The notes: a model not told the origin generated them from the sequence alone. 64,000 nt of DNA from Dipetalonema caudispina (GCA_013365325.1 JABVXV010000085.1:144904-208903); one strand, 5' to 3'. Positions 24,293-37,251 are shown, counted from the stretch's first letter. Numbers and translations: made by a program.

Positions 24293-27200
24293 AAATCAAT
24301 ACTTATTTATTTATAGTTATTTAATTTCATTTGACAGCGCTAAGAGAGTTTGTTTATCTACAAGCCACATTAGTGGCTCAGATCTTTACTGTTTGTTGAG
24401 GTTCCATTTCATCGCTTATTCTTTCTCCTCAGTGAATAATTGCTCCGCTTAGATTTATTACGTGATCTTTCCTTCTTCGGATATTTTCCACTATGGATAA
24501 AAGAAATAAATTTCTTAGGTACCGATGCGATATACTTACAAGGGAATCTTGTTTCGGAATGCACGCCATAGCATCTTAATATTAATGTTATTGAGCAGCA
24601 ATCGATATATTTTTGTTACACCGAAAATTGACACATGATAAGTGGTTATTCATCCTATGATAAGATCTATTTTTCAATCAAAAGTTCTATTTCGTAATTG
24701 TTATCAGGCTTTTTACTGTCTTGTGACTTTTTCTTTTTGCAATCCAGTGGTTTTTTTCTTTTTGTTCATTGTTGGATTACATATAATTGTAGAGGAACAA
24801 GTTATGATATTCTTTGTAAGTACAGTAATTCAAACGTTTTCTTCATTTCTGTGCAAATAAAATTCATTTTTTGTAATTCGGTTGGCTGCATAGTTCCGTT
24901 CTTTCTAGTACAGCTATATTTTTATGACCAGCATAGTTTAGAGGTATAATCCTTAAGTCAGGTGGTAAAATTCGGTATGGCGAGCTCCCGGATATACAGC
25001 AATTAATAGATGCATCAAATGAAGAAATTTAGCCGGCGTTATATGAACCTTTTCTAGAAGATTGTGCTTGAGTAGATCACATTAGAGAAGTTAAATTTGA
25101 AATGTTCATAATTTATATGCCCTTTTTTAGTACCAAGAAGTCGTCGATGCTATCCATTATTCTTGCATGCTTATACAGGACGAAGTTGTTGAAGAGTTGG
25201 AGAAAAAAGGTCAGAAAATGGAATTTGACAAAGAAGTGGTTGCGCAAGTGGCTTTTGCTATATGTGATACCCTATGTGCTACCTGGCCCAGTGAACTCTT
25301 GCAGTATGCGAAGTAAGATTTCGTGGATTTTGTGCAGTGTTTAATGTTGGCAAAATTTTTGAAAATATAGTCAGTTGATGCAAATATTATGAGTTATTAC
25401 AGGCACGCGAAGCGTTCAGTTGTCAACATCTCAGATCTGACGCTTCTTTTCCGACGAAATGAAAACATGGTCAATTTTTTTTAATTGTTTTATATCTTTC
25501 GTACAACTTTCATAATTTGATTTGTGTGTACCTCACATTTTGTACAATTTTAGCTTTCGCTTATCGAAAACATTGTTGAAAGCTCATTGGTTCCAGCAAG
25601 AAAAAGGCAAACCCGGAAGGGTGCAAGTAAAAAGAACACTGAAGCAGCAAATAGCATTGGAAAGATGAACAGTGAGAATTCAAAGGATGTAGTTACTTTG
25701 CTATCTGGAAATAATGATACTTTTAAGTTGGCGGATTTTTGGAACCAGTAAGTTGCTGATTTCCGTTTGAAATTTACAAATTTTGGATAAATTTACCAAA
25801 CAGTTTTATCAGTAGTATGTGTACTTCCGCTCCCTACGGGCAACGTATGATTATATCAGGTAAAGTTTCGCAGATTTTATGCAGCGTCTGGTATTGATAA
25901 AGCCGTAGAAGATGTTATCTATTAATATAAATATATTACAAATTGTTATAGGCACTTCAAATTATTATTTCGAATCTGATTTGAGTACTGAGCTTTTTAA
26001 GTGTACGTGTTGATATTTATTTTACTTTTCAAAACTGGGGAAAGCCTTTTTTCACTCTCTTAGCTGCGGTTAATCAGGGTTGGACCTTTTGTTTGAAGAA
26101 CTATAACTGGAAAGTAGAACTCAAAAGTTGGCATATTTGAATCGATCATGCGATGATTTACCAGTTCAGTAACAAATTATAATTATTAATGTATAACAAT
26201 GATTATGCTGATAACAATAATAATAACAATAAATTTGGAAATTTTCAACAGAAATTAAAATTATTTTTTCACAATACAGAGCATGTTTAAATTCTTTTAT
26301 TTTTATCAAAATTTAAGCATAAAATAAATGGATATTAATGTGAACTCTATAAATTGCAATCTGTTTAAGTGATAAATAATTCATTAAAAGATTTAGTGAA
26401 TCGAAAAAAAAATCAAAATTTATAGTCACCTAATTTTTAGACCTTCAACGAGTCGAGAACGATCAGTACTGTTACCTGTATCTGAAACATCAGCTACTAC
26501 GGAGGAAAATTTTCTCTCTAATTCGATACCTTTGCAAAGGAAAGAAATTGCGACAAAAAGGAGAGAAACGCCACTGTGTTGCAAACAGAAGACAGACATT
26601 ATTACTGAGTCAAAAACAAATAATAGAAAGGAAAAACAAAGTCAAGCAACGAAACAGTGGTTGCAGCCAGCCTTTCATATAGATGGTTCTAAATCCAGGG
26701 AAAAGCAAGAGCTAGAATCTCTGAATATTAATATTCCATGTTATTCAGGCGAGAAATATTTACGAAAGCGAAAACTACAATCCGTTTCTGATTCGTTAAG
26801 TATAGCTAATCAAGAGATGAATGGAATAAATGAGTTGGATACATCCATGTGTGCAAAAGACCTATCTAAAGAAGTAAAAATGAATGCAGAAAATGCAGCC
26901 GTTTCAGCCTTGGAATTACACGATGAAATACCCATTAAAAGTTTTACTGCAGTAGTTGCTAGCAATGAAACAGCACTCCATATACTGGCAAATAAAACTG
27001 ATGGAAGCAAGACGGAATTCCACAAGCCTATTTTCTGTGCTGAAACTCCTGTAGTGAACTCGATGAGAAAGATAAGTGGGGGACAGCTTATGGATACATC
27101 TTTGAGGAATAGATCCAGCGCTGCAGATGACTGTAAGTATTTTTCATCTGAATAATTATGTAAAGGTGGTCTTTGTATCTTTTGCCCCTATTTTACATAA

Positions 27201-28110
27201 ATTTTTGCTTGCTGTTCTGAATAGTTTTATCCAGAATTTAAAGATAAATATCCATGATGTAGATTTCTTGTCAGAAACTTCTTTCGGTAAAAGAGCTCTG
27301 TAATTGTCGCTCTGTTTTAATAATTGGAAGGATGAAGATAGTAAGAAAAAGTTCTGTTTCCGTCGAAGATTTCATGCTAGATGCATTTAATCCATTACCC
27401 CTTAACATTTATATGATTATTTTGCTGTCTGATAATCAAATTATATTAACCTTATATCACTTCCTTTTATTGAAGTTTTCTGTTAGGTCAGAGTGTCTTG
27501 AAGTTATTGCTTTTATTTGGCAAGATTGTGAAATTTCCTTTTTCCAGGCTTTTCATCTTTCAAATTTGAATCAGATGACGAAGATTTGGACCAGAGTCGT
27601 TCACTGGTAGAAAATAAAGGTAAACCATATCCAGCATATTTTTTCTTGTTTTTATGGACCTTTATTAACTTCGAATGCTACTTTAGGAATTGTATTAGAA
27701 TAATTAACTTTCAACAGTGATAAACGCGGAGCAGAAAACTTTATTTTTTTCCTTTCATTTGTTAAAGTTGGAAATGAAAATCAGTTAAAATTTAGTAATT
27801 TTAAATTAAAATGCTTTGTCTCCCATTTTTTCCGTTTCATATTTTTTTTTCAGTTGAAAAGGATAAGAATGCACTGTCATCGTCAGTCAGTAGTAATAGG
27901 TAAGTCTTCAGTTTCTAATTTATATTAAGCCAAGTTATTTCCTTTTTAAGTTTTATTCCTAGTTTCTTTTTGGTTTTGCGAGATGATTACAGTATTTCTA
28001 GGTCCTTTGCTGGTAAATGTACTTCAATGAATAATGATCAAGAAGAACACCAGAACAGTAGTAGTGAAGAAAGTGATATAGATCTGGATGCAACTGTTTT
28101 TGATTTCTAA
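22926..28110 (+). CDS. CENPS: CENP-S / MHF1 histone-fold protein with long C-terminal extension
   Basis: CENP-S (MHF1) pairs with CENP-X as a histone-fold dimer at kinetochores and with FANCM in DNA repair. Exons 25131-25312, 25403-25469, 25554-25747, 26441-27132, 27548-27619, 27854-27899 and 28002-28110 all join in phase. The histone fold is in the first three: YQEVVDAIHYSCMLIQDEVV, FAICDTLCATWPSELLQYAK, and HAKRSVVNISDLTLLFRRN, which matches the human HAKRTTINTEDVKLLARR block. The first of these exons lacks a start, and 22926-23069 is the best upstream exon, giving about 501 aa. Most family members are about 110-140 aa. Here some 340 further residues are polar and low in order, ending in an acidic tail SSSEESDIDLDATVFDF. 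The histone-fold assignment is strong; the first exon is inferred. Confidence 0.82.
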
Positions 28111-28611
28111 TTATAAAATTTCCTGCTATTACCATGTTTGTATCGTGTTTAGTATAATGATGACAGGTAAACGTTGGAAATAATTCATTGCAAATTTGAA
28201 ACAAATTTTTTTTCATATTTTTTCTAACATATTTGTTCTGTGTGCTTCGGGAATACTTGATGCAAAAATGGATTGTTGTTGGATTTTTTTGGGTTTGAGA
28301 AAGCAATTTTAAAATCATCATCTATCGGCCAAAATTTTACATCCTGAATTCCTGTTAGTGGTGAGTTTAGTAAAATTTTCTGGAATCAGAAATTTCGTAG
28401 TGTGTTCTTTTTACAAAAAAATAAGAATTTTTTTGACATATTACGTCGTTTTTCGTTTACTAATCATGCATATATTAGAACTTATTAAGAAAATCAAAAC
28501 AGAAACTGATCTGGAACTGCAAGATTAAGACAAATATTTTCCATGCATAAATTAATGATTTTTATGTGTAAGAAAATCTAGTAGAAAAGTTCAATCAAAG
28601 CTCAGAACTAA

Positions 28612-28821
28612 ATGTTATTTATGTTGAGTTACAATATATTGATTATTTCGTCCAACTATTATTATCTGTCGTCAATTAACTATAATAACTGGAGTTCAAA
28701 TTTAAATTATCTTCCATTCTTTGATCCATCAAATTACGCAAATAATGTAGCCAATCGATTGTTACCAATTAGACATCGATATGCAATGGCTATTAATTCA
28801 TTCTTTTCTAATTTACGATAA
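28612..28821 (+). CDS. Possible small secreted peptide, 69 aa (speculative)
   Basis: An ATG frame preceded at a few bases by an acceptor-like CAAAGCTCAG starts with a hydrophobic stretch (MLFMLSYNILIISS) and continues with NWSSNLNYLPFFDPSNYA and ANRLLPIRHRYAMAINSFF to a TAA. It contains one N-glycosylation sequon (NWS) and basic pairs that could be processing sites. Codon choice in the second half looks protein-like compared with the surrounding desert. No family is recognised and it may be chance. Confidence 0.3.
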   Translation: MLFMLSYNILIISSNYYYLSSINYNNWSSNLNYLPFFDPSNYANNVANRLLPIRHRYAMAINSFFSNLR

Positions 28822-30910
28822 GGCTGATAACGAATTTATGTAGAAATTTTATTAATTTAAAAATTCATTTGAAATATGAATAAGGTTTGATAATTTTAAC
28901 CTTTAACATCTGTCTCGGTTTTATTTCCATTAAAAAGATTAGGATTGCTTAAAAAATCTTTCAAAAATTCACAACGAAGAAGATGGATTTCTATAGCATT
29001 CGATAATACATTACTAATATTTTTCAGTAATACAAAAAGTCTATTGTTTCAGTAACTTCCCGTAAAAAAACAAATTGATAAACTTTGGCATTATATCCTT
29101 ACCATCAATTCATCAATCATTAAATGCATTAATATGGTTTATATATCAACTAGCAATTTGAAGTGAAAGATGTGAAATTTGTTGAAAATTATTAATTTCG
29201 ATTTTTTGATCTTAATAAACTTTAATGAAAAATGCAGCATTTATTCTTTATTGTCATTATATAAAGTGTCAAATTTGCCAGATGCGATCCAATGATTGTT
29301 AAAAATCATTGCTACCGAAGAATGGAAAATAATAAAATGAATGTGATGAAGAGTAACGATAAAAAAAAAAGTAAGCATTAATAATAGATTACCAGTAGAG
29401 AGCAAAGATTTTCCAGAATCTATGAGAGGATAAATAAAGTTAAAGTAACTTACTTTGTTTTAAAAATTTTATGAAAAATATGGGAAAAATAAAAAAGATG
29501 GATGACAAGATTAAATTAAGATCAGAAGATGAATAAATTTACAATTACTTGCTACTGTGTAGAATTTTTAAGCATATAATATTGATTCAATATTAATCAT
29601 TGTATTGAAATATGGTTATTAAATTTTTTTTTTCTCTCATTTATATTTCATCCTAATCATCCTAATCAACTAACTGATAATTTATTGATTTCATTTTACC
29701 TCTGTAAAAATTCAAATTTTAGCAAGATCGAAGTTTTTTTTAAAAAAAAGAGAAAAAAAAGAAAAGAAACAAGTGAAGATTGTAAGCAAAAATTATCCAT
29801 CCATTCTAATCCGTTGTAAATGACAACAATGAAAAATGCATATTGAATATTTCAAAATTCTTGTTAAATTTAGATAAATGTAATTAATCAAGAATTTTTT
29901 CTTCCATATATTATTAATTGCATGAAGAAAAGACCAGGAAAAAAATTTTATTTTTCAAAGAATAAAATTTACAAAATTAAATTGATACAATAATGTTTGT
30001 CGTAATATCTGATAATATCAGCAGAAGAAGATATCATTTAAGCAAAGTTGAAAGATTGATGAAATATCTTATGATTGGTTGAAGAAGAAGTTATCATTGT
30101 TAAACTGTAAAAGCTTTCTAATACTGCTAATAGTTAGGTAAGAAAGCAAAAGATTTATTTCAATTTTTACAAATCTTTTCCCTCACAGGAAACACCATCT
30201 TTAAAAGTACCTAAAATGTTTGGTTTTTTTACTTTAAATGTAATTCATTAATTCTATTTCCTTCATTATTTCATTTCAGTTAGCATTACCATTTACCATC
30301 ATTACAATTAATGTTTTAACATTTCGAAGTTTATTTTCTACCTTATTAATTATATGAATTCCGTTAATGTCATTCATGTACGAGAAATTTTACATAGACA
30401 GATATTATCATTTGTCATCAATCGGTAAACGATACTGCCAATAAATTTTGTAAATTATCTAAAATTTTCAAGAAAATTTAAAACATTTCATAGATAAAAA
30501 TCGCATCTTTTCGATTATTGCAAATTGTATTTGCTCTAAAAATCAAAATTAAAATTGTCGCTACGATGACGAAAAAAATGATTTATACATATTTTCTGTG
30601 ATAAAGTGAATATATGAATTTTGAATTTTTTTCTTTCTTCCTTTTTCTTTCGCGGAAATACCAGTAAACCATTAAAGAGATATATTATTTGTTGCCTTAT
30701 GAAAATTTATTTAAGCTTAATATTCACATCAAAATGTCGTTTAATTATATTCGTAATGAATGCCTGATCCATTTTAAGAGATCAATATTTTACTACTTAA
30801 AATTATATCGTCTACTAGTATATTTTTCTTGAATACATCTTGAAGTAAATAAGCCATAAAATAAAACAATAGCAATATAAAAACTTTTATTTGAAAATAA
30901 AAAAACATAC

Positions 30911-30912
<2 letters not shown>

Positions 30913-30956
<44 letters not shown>
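30913..30956. repeat. (AT)22 microsatellite
   Basis: This is an uninterrupted run of 22 AT dinucleotides in the gene-poor stretch. It is a simple sequence repeat with no sign of function. Confidence 0.97.
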
Positions 30957-30960
<4 letters not shown>

Positions 30961-31858
30961 GATGAAGTGAAATTATATTCTATTTCAAAATATTAAAGGG
31001 AAAATAATTTGGTTAATAGATTTAAATAAATTAACCTCATTGATTCTGTATCATTTAAAAAATGAAATGAAAATTCGAAAATGAAATTAATATTAACCTT
31101 TGATAGCAACAGCAATAACTAATAAAAAATTGTTCGAATTTTCAACAACAACAACAAAAAAAAAAAAAAGTGGATAACTATAGAAATAGTTAGCAATCTC
31201 ATACATTCTTAACATCTTTTTCAAAAACTTTATGGAATTATTTTGATTGATACAATAGCAAAGATAGAAGGAAAAAGTAGAAGAAACAAGTTTTTCTTGG
31301 CTCTTCCAAAAAGATCTTCCCATCTTATTGCTGTTACTGTCTGATATCATCTCTTATGTTCCGTTCATTTTCAACAATATATAACAACTGTGCCTTTTTC
31401 TCAATCAACTTTCTAATTTTTATTTAGCAATCATATATTGCTTCATCTATTGATTCATTTAATTATAATACTTATAATTTTTGAAAAATTTAATTTCAGA
31501 TTATATACTTAAAACAATATTTTTGTCATATATTATTTCCATTTCAGTAAAAATCAATGAAGGAAAATTATAACAATGAAAAATTTGAGAATAATAATTG
31601 TTCGAATAATTTTAAAGAAAAAAAAAAAAGACCTCTACATCATATTTTTGCAATAATTTTATATCTTAAAACAAACTCATTGAATAGCAATGAATAGAAG
31701 AATAAATTATGATCAGGAGAATATATAAACACGAATATTAGTAAATTACTTATATGATGTTAATCTAATCTAAATATGCAAATGAATGACTAATAATTTA
31801 AATCAAGGAATGAAATTGTGATCTATCAAAATTATCACATTTTATTAGTTCTTTTCAG

Positions 31859-33529
31859 ATGTTTGTCCAATTGTTACAATTAACAATTATTATTTATTGT
31901 GTAACAGAAGCATGCTTTCCATTTCGAATTTTTTCCAAACCGGAACAGCAATGTGATGTAAAAGATTGTGGAAATATTGAAAAGAATACGACGACAACCA
32001 CGACTATCGTTACATTTCGAAAATATAATTGCCCGAAAAAAATTGACTCAGCTACTGAAGGTAAGTAATGTAAACGGGAAATTTTCATGTAACAAAATTA
32101 TCGTATTAGATTTAACAGAAAATACGTTAAAATTGTAGCAAAATGGATAATGAATGGAGTTAAGGGATATCCCAAGAATTGAAAATTTCAATTTTGAAGG
32201 AATGAAATATGCCATAGTTTAAATGAGGAATTTTTAAACGGTATAAGTCATTTCAAGGTTGATTAAAGGGATTAGTTTTTATTTAAATATAACAATGATT
32301 ACGAAAGAAAAATAAGTCCTAATGAGAGATGATTGATATATGAAATACAATTTGATGTCTAAATGATTCTTATCAAGTACGTAGTCTCATTAACCTTTTA
32401 CCCTGATGATATAAATTTAAGCAATTTTTCAACTCCTACCTAGAACTTACCGATAAAATATTATATATGAACCATTCATTTCTCTTTCTCCCTTCATATC
32501 ACTTTAGTTTATTTATAGTATCCGGTAAATTATATATATTTTCAAATGGCAAAGTATGGATTTTCAATGATCGAAGGCCTGAAATGGTAACTCGTATTAA
32601 TAAGGTGGGTTTTCTGGAAAATGGAGAACGTACCGCAAGTTTACCTAATAAACATTTGCTAACTTATCATTTTATACGAGATGATTTGTGGAGATATTTT
32701 ATCGGATTGATTTCAGAAATTTCCTGGTGGACCACCTTATGTTAATGCATCTGTTTCGACAAAACATCAAACATACCTTATTAAGGATCGAACTATTTTT
32801 GCATTTTTTAACGAGAAAAATACCTTCACGTAATTCTTTAAAAAATACTCAACTTACTTGAAAAAAGACAAAACATGCATAGATAATATAAACTTAGCTA
32901 GATTAAAAGATTCAAAGAAAAATAGGCTTTACTTTTTCAGCCTAAGTAAAGGATGGCCTAAAATGCTTCCAAATCGTATCGTGTTCTTTCCACAAGCTGC
33001 ATTTCCCATCAAGAATGGAAGTGCTATACTTGTTTCGGTAAGTTATGAATTAACATTTCAAAAAAGAATTGTAAGTAACTGTTGGATACAAGGTGAAATA
33101 TTCGTTGTTTATTATGAAAAGAAATTAGCAGACAGCTTAACACTCATTTTAATATATGAATGGAACAAAATTAAAAGTAGCACAAAGATTAAAGACTAAC
33201 TGCAAAATCTCAAATCTTCCATATAGGAAAATTTTTAAATAATTGATTAACTCTTCCCAGTTCAAGATGTTTCTCAAATTTAGATTTCAAAATACTTTCA
33301 GGGAAATGTTTTGGCAACATACGAATTAAAACACAACAAGGTGTCATTAATTTATGACTTGGAAAAATATTATCCAAATTTGCCCGAAGATTTCCGGACC
33401 GGTATACCATTTCCAGCGGGGCAATTTAAGACGTACTATTTCTTAGACTCGCATAATTTGTACGAGTATGATATGAGCACCAAAAGAATCATATTTGCAC
33501 AACCACTTAAAACGTATCTTTTATGCTGA
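31859..33529 (+). CDS. Secreted protein made of a single hemopexin-like beta-propeller
   Basis: Five exons join in phase: 31859-32060, 32519-32604, 32717-32829, 32941-33037, 33302-33529 (726 nt, 241 aa). The ATG directly follows TTTTCAG, a probable trans-splice acceptor. Residues 1-18 (MFVQLLQLTIIIYCVTEA) form a signal peptide, and a short Thr-rich linker follows. The rest reads as a four-bladed hemopexin domain. It opens with a Cys and an Asp-Ala-like start (NCPKKIDSAT), then blade 1 GKLYIFSNGKVWIFND with KFPGGPPYVNASV. Blade 2 ends MLPNRIVFFPQAAFP, blade 3 has LPEDFRTGIPFPAG, and blade 4 has TYYFLDSHNLYEYD. The last residue is Cys, matching the first/last-blade disulfide of hemopexin domains. 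No protease or other domain is attached. The ligand is unknown; hemopexin folds bind haem, metal or proteins. Confidence 0.7.
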
Positions 33530-33839
33530 ATCATATTGAAATCTCGACGAAAAAATTAATAAATTTTAAAATCATCGTTTTATATACGTTTCACATAACT
33601 ATATATTAATCCATGTATCAATCTAGAAAGTAAAAATTTCTGAGCTACATTTCCGTTCAGATATAGAAACTGCCTTAGAATTGAATGACTGGACCTATTC
33701 TCGTTGGCTGAATTCAATGCTGAAGTAATTACACCCGTTTGATGAATCAAAGTTTCGAAACTTGCCTTTTCTACTAAATATGCTAACGTTTTTGATGCGC
33801 AAATAAGACCAAATCCAAATATATCATTTTATTGTTCCA

Positions 33840-36800
33840 TTACTGACGCCACAATTTTAACAATTTATCTTTTCCACCGCTAGCTACTCGAGTACCATCT
33901 GGACTCCAATCCACTGCATAAACTTCATCACCATGTCCCGGAAGATCCATACAAAGACCACGCTTATGTATATCCCACACCTGAACAAGTAAGTTACCAT
34001 CCTTTTTTGTTTTTACTTTGTTCTCAATCGTTGTGATTTTATTAGCATTTATCAAAGTTTCTATAGTTTATCAGATCTGATCTGCAAAGATAATGTAACC
34101 GGAAATTAAAGATAAGGTAAAAAACGCTCGCCTAACCAATAATGATGCGAAACCCTTCTTGCATCAAAAACTGTCACAATTATAGAAATGTTAATCATAA
34201 TACTATCAATAATCGCGGAGAACGAGCTTAGTTTCTAATATATTTATCGCAAAGACACCACCATTGGCTTTTTAGCTCCCTTTATCGACTGGACTTCTCA
34301 CAGTTTACCTTGGATCCAGAATGGTATACTTCGAATGCTAAACAATGATAAGTTCCAGTGAAAGGCTTGTTTTTGTATCAAAATGGGTCATGGGTGCTCA
34401 CGCATGAAAGACATATTGGCGAAGCAAATCATTATTTCATGACATCTTTAACCTACTTTCAACGTTGAATCCGCTGAACCGGAAACCAACAATCGGCTGT
34501 CAGCCGACCAGGCAATTTGATAAACCGCTTGAACATGTCCACGTAATGTGTCAAGAAAGGCACCCGTTCGTCCGCACCACAATTTGATTGATTTATCAAA
34601 TGATGCCGATGCAATGTACCGAGCATTCGGAGAAAACATTACCTGAAAAAGGACCTTTCAAGCCTTTAATGAGATTCCTAGAAGAAAAAATTTTGAAATA
34701 GTAATTTCATAACTCTGATCTTTATGAATTTTTGTGCCAATTACAAGATAAATGACCCATTTTCCTCATTTGATTAAAATATTTCCTTTGTTTTTTTCTT
34801 TTCTTTTTTTTTGAATTCTGATATCTCCCCCTCATCCTCTCTTCAAAGTCTTTCAAAATTCATTGTATTATTTTCACCTGATTCACCAGTTGCTGATGGC
34901 CTGTCATACGCGTCCGAGGTTTCTTCTCATCAGTTGGTTTCCAGAAAAACAAAGTGAAATCATCAGATCCAGAAACTAACAGCTCACCACATGTGCCCCT
35001 AGCTTTCTCATACCGATTTAAGGCTTCTTTTTGACGCAAAGCCTAGAAGAAGTGAAATGATCATGATTTCTACTCAAACATTCTAATTCATTGATCACCT
35101 AATATCACTATGATCAGTCTGCAAGTTCGGTTTAAACTAAAATCTAAATCTATCATGCCAGTACCAGCCAACTTTTGTGACTTCTATGCTTTAAAAATTA
35201 AAAACGACTAATACCCCTTATTCTAAAACAGAATAAGTGATAAAAGTAAATTTTTTTTTGCAATAAGAACGATTTATTTCATCTCATAACCTCTCTAAAA
35301 TTTCTTCCCTTACTGTTGCATGATATTACTGCTATTAACCAACCGTATCATCATGTAGCACCGTAGATTGTTCCAAAGCATTGTAAAAACTTGTACGCAA
35401 AGCATATTCCACATTTAAAGCCAAGGTATTGACCCAGTGGGCATGACCAGCTAAAGTACGACATAAGATACCATCCTCTGAGCGCCATACTTTGATTGTA
35501 CGATCCTGAAATGGATTGACTTCAATATAACTAACTCTATATTTTCCGAATGAAATTTTGTATTGATAAAAAAAAAAAAGTAGAAATTTATGAAGTACAA
35601 ATCCTGATCAAAAAAGCATTTGGCTATAATATCATAAATTACTTCAATAATTATTTCCTAATAAATATCTTTTATCCTTCTTATACTTACTTGTGAACCA
35701 GTGTAAATAAGTCCTTGTCCACCCCATTTTACACATGTTACTGATGCTGTATGTCCTGTCAAACATCGAACCATTTCACATTTCACAGTATCCCAAATTC
35801 TAATCTCGCCGTCCTTTGCAGCACTTGCCAAATATCTTAAAAATAATACAAAACTCAACATATTTGAACAGAAAAGGTAAAGAGTTAATAAAGAATCAGA
35901 AACAACGTCCAAATTACCTTATTCCCATTTTATTCCCCTCTATGAAGCATATACCTAAATTACCTGCAATGTGGATTTCTATGGTACGGCTCCCAGACAA
36001 GCTGATTTATCCACTGTTTGTGGCTCGTCATTTTTTTGCCGATCTGATTCCCGGTTTTCGGATCCCATAAACAGATCTTAACACCATATTTCCATTAATA
36101 TATATATATGTACGTTATGTACATTTATATAATACAGGTCAACAATGAATTTCTGTAGCTAAAACATAAAGCTTATTAAAGTATATTTCTGAAAGACGTA
36201 CGTGTCCATTTTTGCAAGCCGAAGCAAGCTTCTTACCATCTGGTGACCAAGCGATACACAGTACCCAATTAGTATGTCCTCTAGCAGTATGCAAAGGTGT
36301 CTCTGTATTCAAATCCCAGAAACGTACAGTTGCATCACCGGAACCACTAGCAAGCTCCCTAAAATATCTATATAAATTGCATGAAAATTGGGGAAGTGGA
36401 GACCAAAGAATTGTCATTTGGTGAGAATGGCACAGTCGTTTAAGCAACTCGGAGTTGGGACAAAAATTTTAATAAGGACCTTCCATCTGGACTAAACTGC
36501 ACACTAATCACAGGCTCACCATGCCCAGGAATTGAAGAGGTACATCGAGTCACTGGCCTCACACGGAATACTGCTTCCGGATAATACAGCAATTCAATAC
36601 TCTGCAATTTACAGCAAACATTATTTTCAGTAAATAAAATGCCACTTGCTTTATTCCCTTGATCAGCATCATACATTTATTCAATCACCTCTATCACCCA
36701 TGTCCTCCGTGAAATAATGTTGAATAACAGAGAAACAGTTCTAGCCTTCCAGAAACAATCTTAGAAAGAATTTGATCAGAATTAGAAAAGTTATTTCCAA

Positions 36801-37251
36801 AAGCACAAAATTATTTACTTGGAGTCACGAATGAAAGTTCTATTATAAGACACCTTTTCTACATCAATTTTTTGCTGCGGTATTGAACCCTGCAAAGAAT
36901 CTTCGATCAAAATGCCACTTCTTGTTCGAAATGTTATTGGAATTGGATCATCTGAGCTGCCCAACAGCTGATTGCATAAAATCTATAACAAAATATACAT
37001 CTGATATATATCAATTATATTATCTGATCTTAATTTCTTCCTCAAAAGACAAAGAAATCCAATACCAAAAGCAAAGAATGCAAAGATCTCCAAATTTCTT
37101 TTCTTTTGAAAAATTAATTCACCTGAAGTTGGGAACGAGTTGTGGACAGAGGAATGACAATTGCAGCTTCGCTGAGTTCTTGCTCATCCTCTGAAAAAAT
37201 CCGCACACTGACACTACAATCACTCTCATCGACGGAATTACCAACGTCCAT
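33840..37251 (-). CDS. NLE1: Notchless homologue NLE1 (Rsa4), WD40 60S ribosome assembly factor
   Basis: NLE1/Rsa4 is a nucleolar WD40 protein removed by the AAA-ATPase Midasin during maturation of the 60S ribosomal subunit. Exon 1 (37123-37251) begins MDVGNSVDESDCSVSVRIF, an NLE N-terminal ubiquitin-like domain that binds Midasin; exon 2 includes DDPIPITFRTRSGILIED. Eight WD repeats follow over about eight exons: FRVRPVTRCTSSIPGHGEPV, ASGSGDATVRFWDLNTETP, ICLWDPKTGNQIGKKM, SAAKDGEIRIWDT, DRTIKVW, LLVSGSDDFTLFFWKP, ASASFDKSIKLW, and finally ASGGKDKLLKLWRQ and a TAA at 33840. The order and motifs match animal NLE1 along its length. One repeat reads KLWCGRTG, with Cys where Asp is usual. The ATG sits 3 bp after TTTCAG, a likely trans-splice site, and the gene starts 239 bp after the proteasome alpha-7 stop on the same strand. 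Confidence 0.95.

Larger units (their letters stand above)
28111..31858. other. Gene-poor AT-rich stretch
   Basis: About 3.7 kb of very AT-rich DNA with frequent stops in all frames separates CENP-S from the hemopexin-like gene. Apart from one possible 69-aa frame (28612-28821) and an (AT)22 microsatellite, I see no exon structure. An imperfect duplicated phrase containing gaagaagat/gttatcat occurs near 30020 and 30080. Confidence 0.5.
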
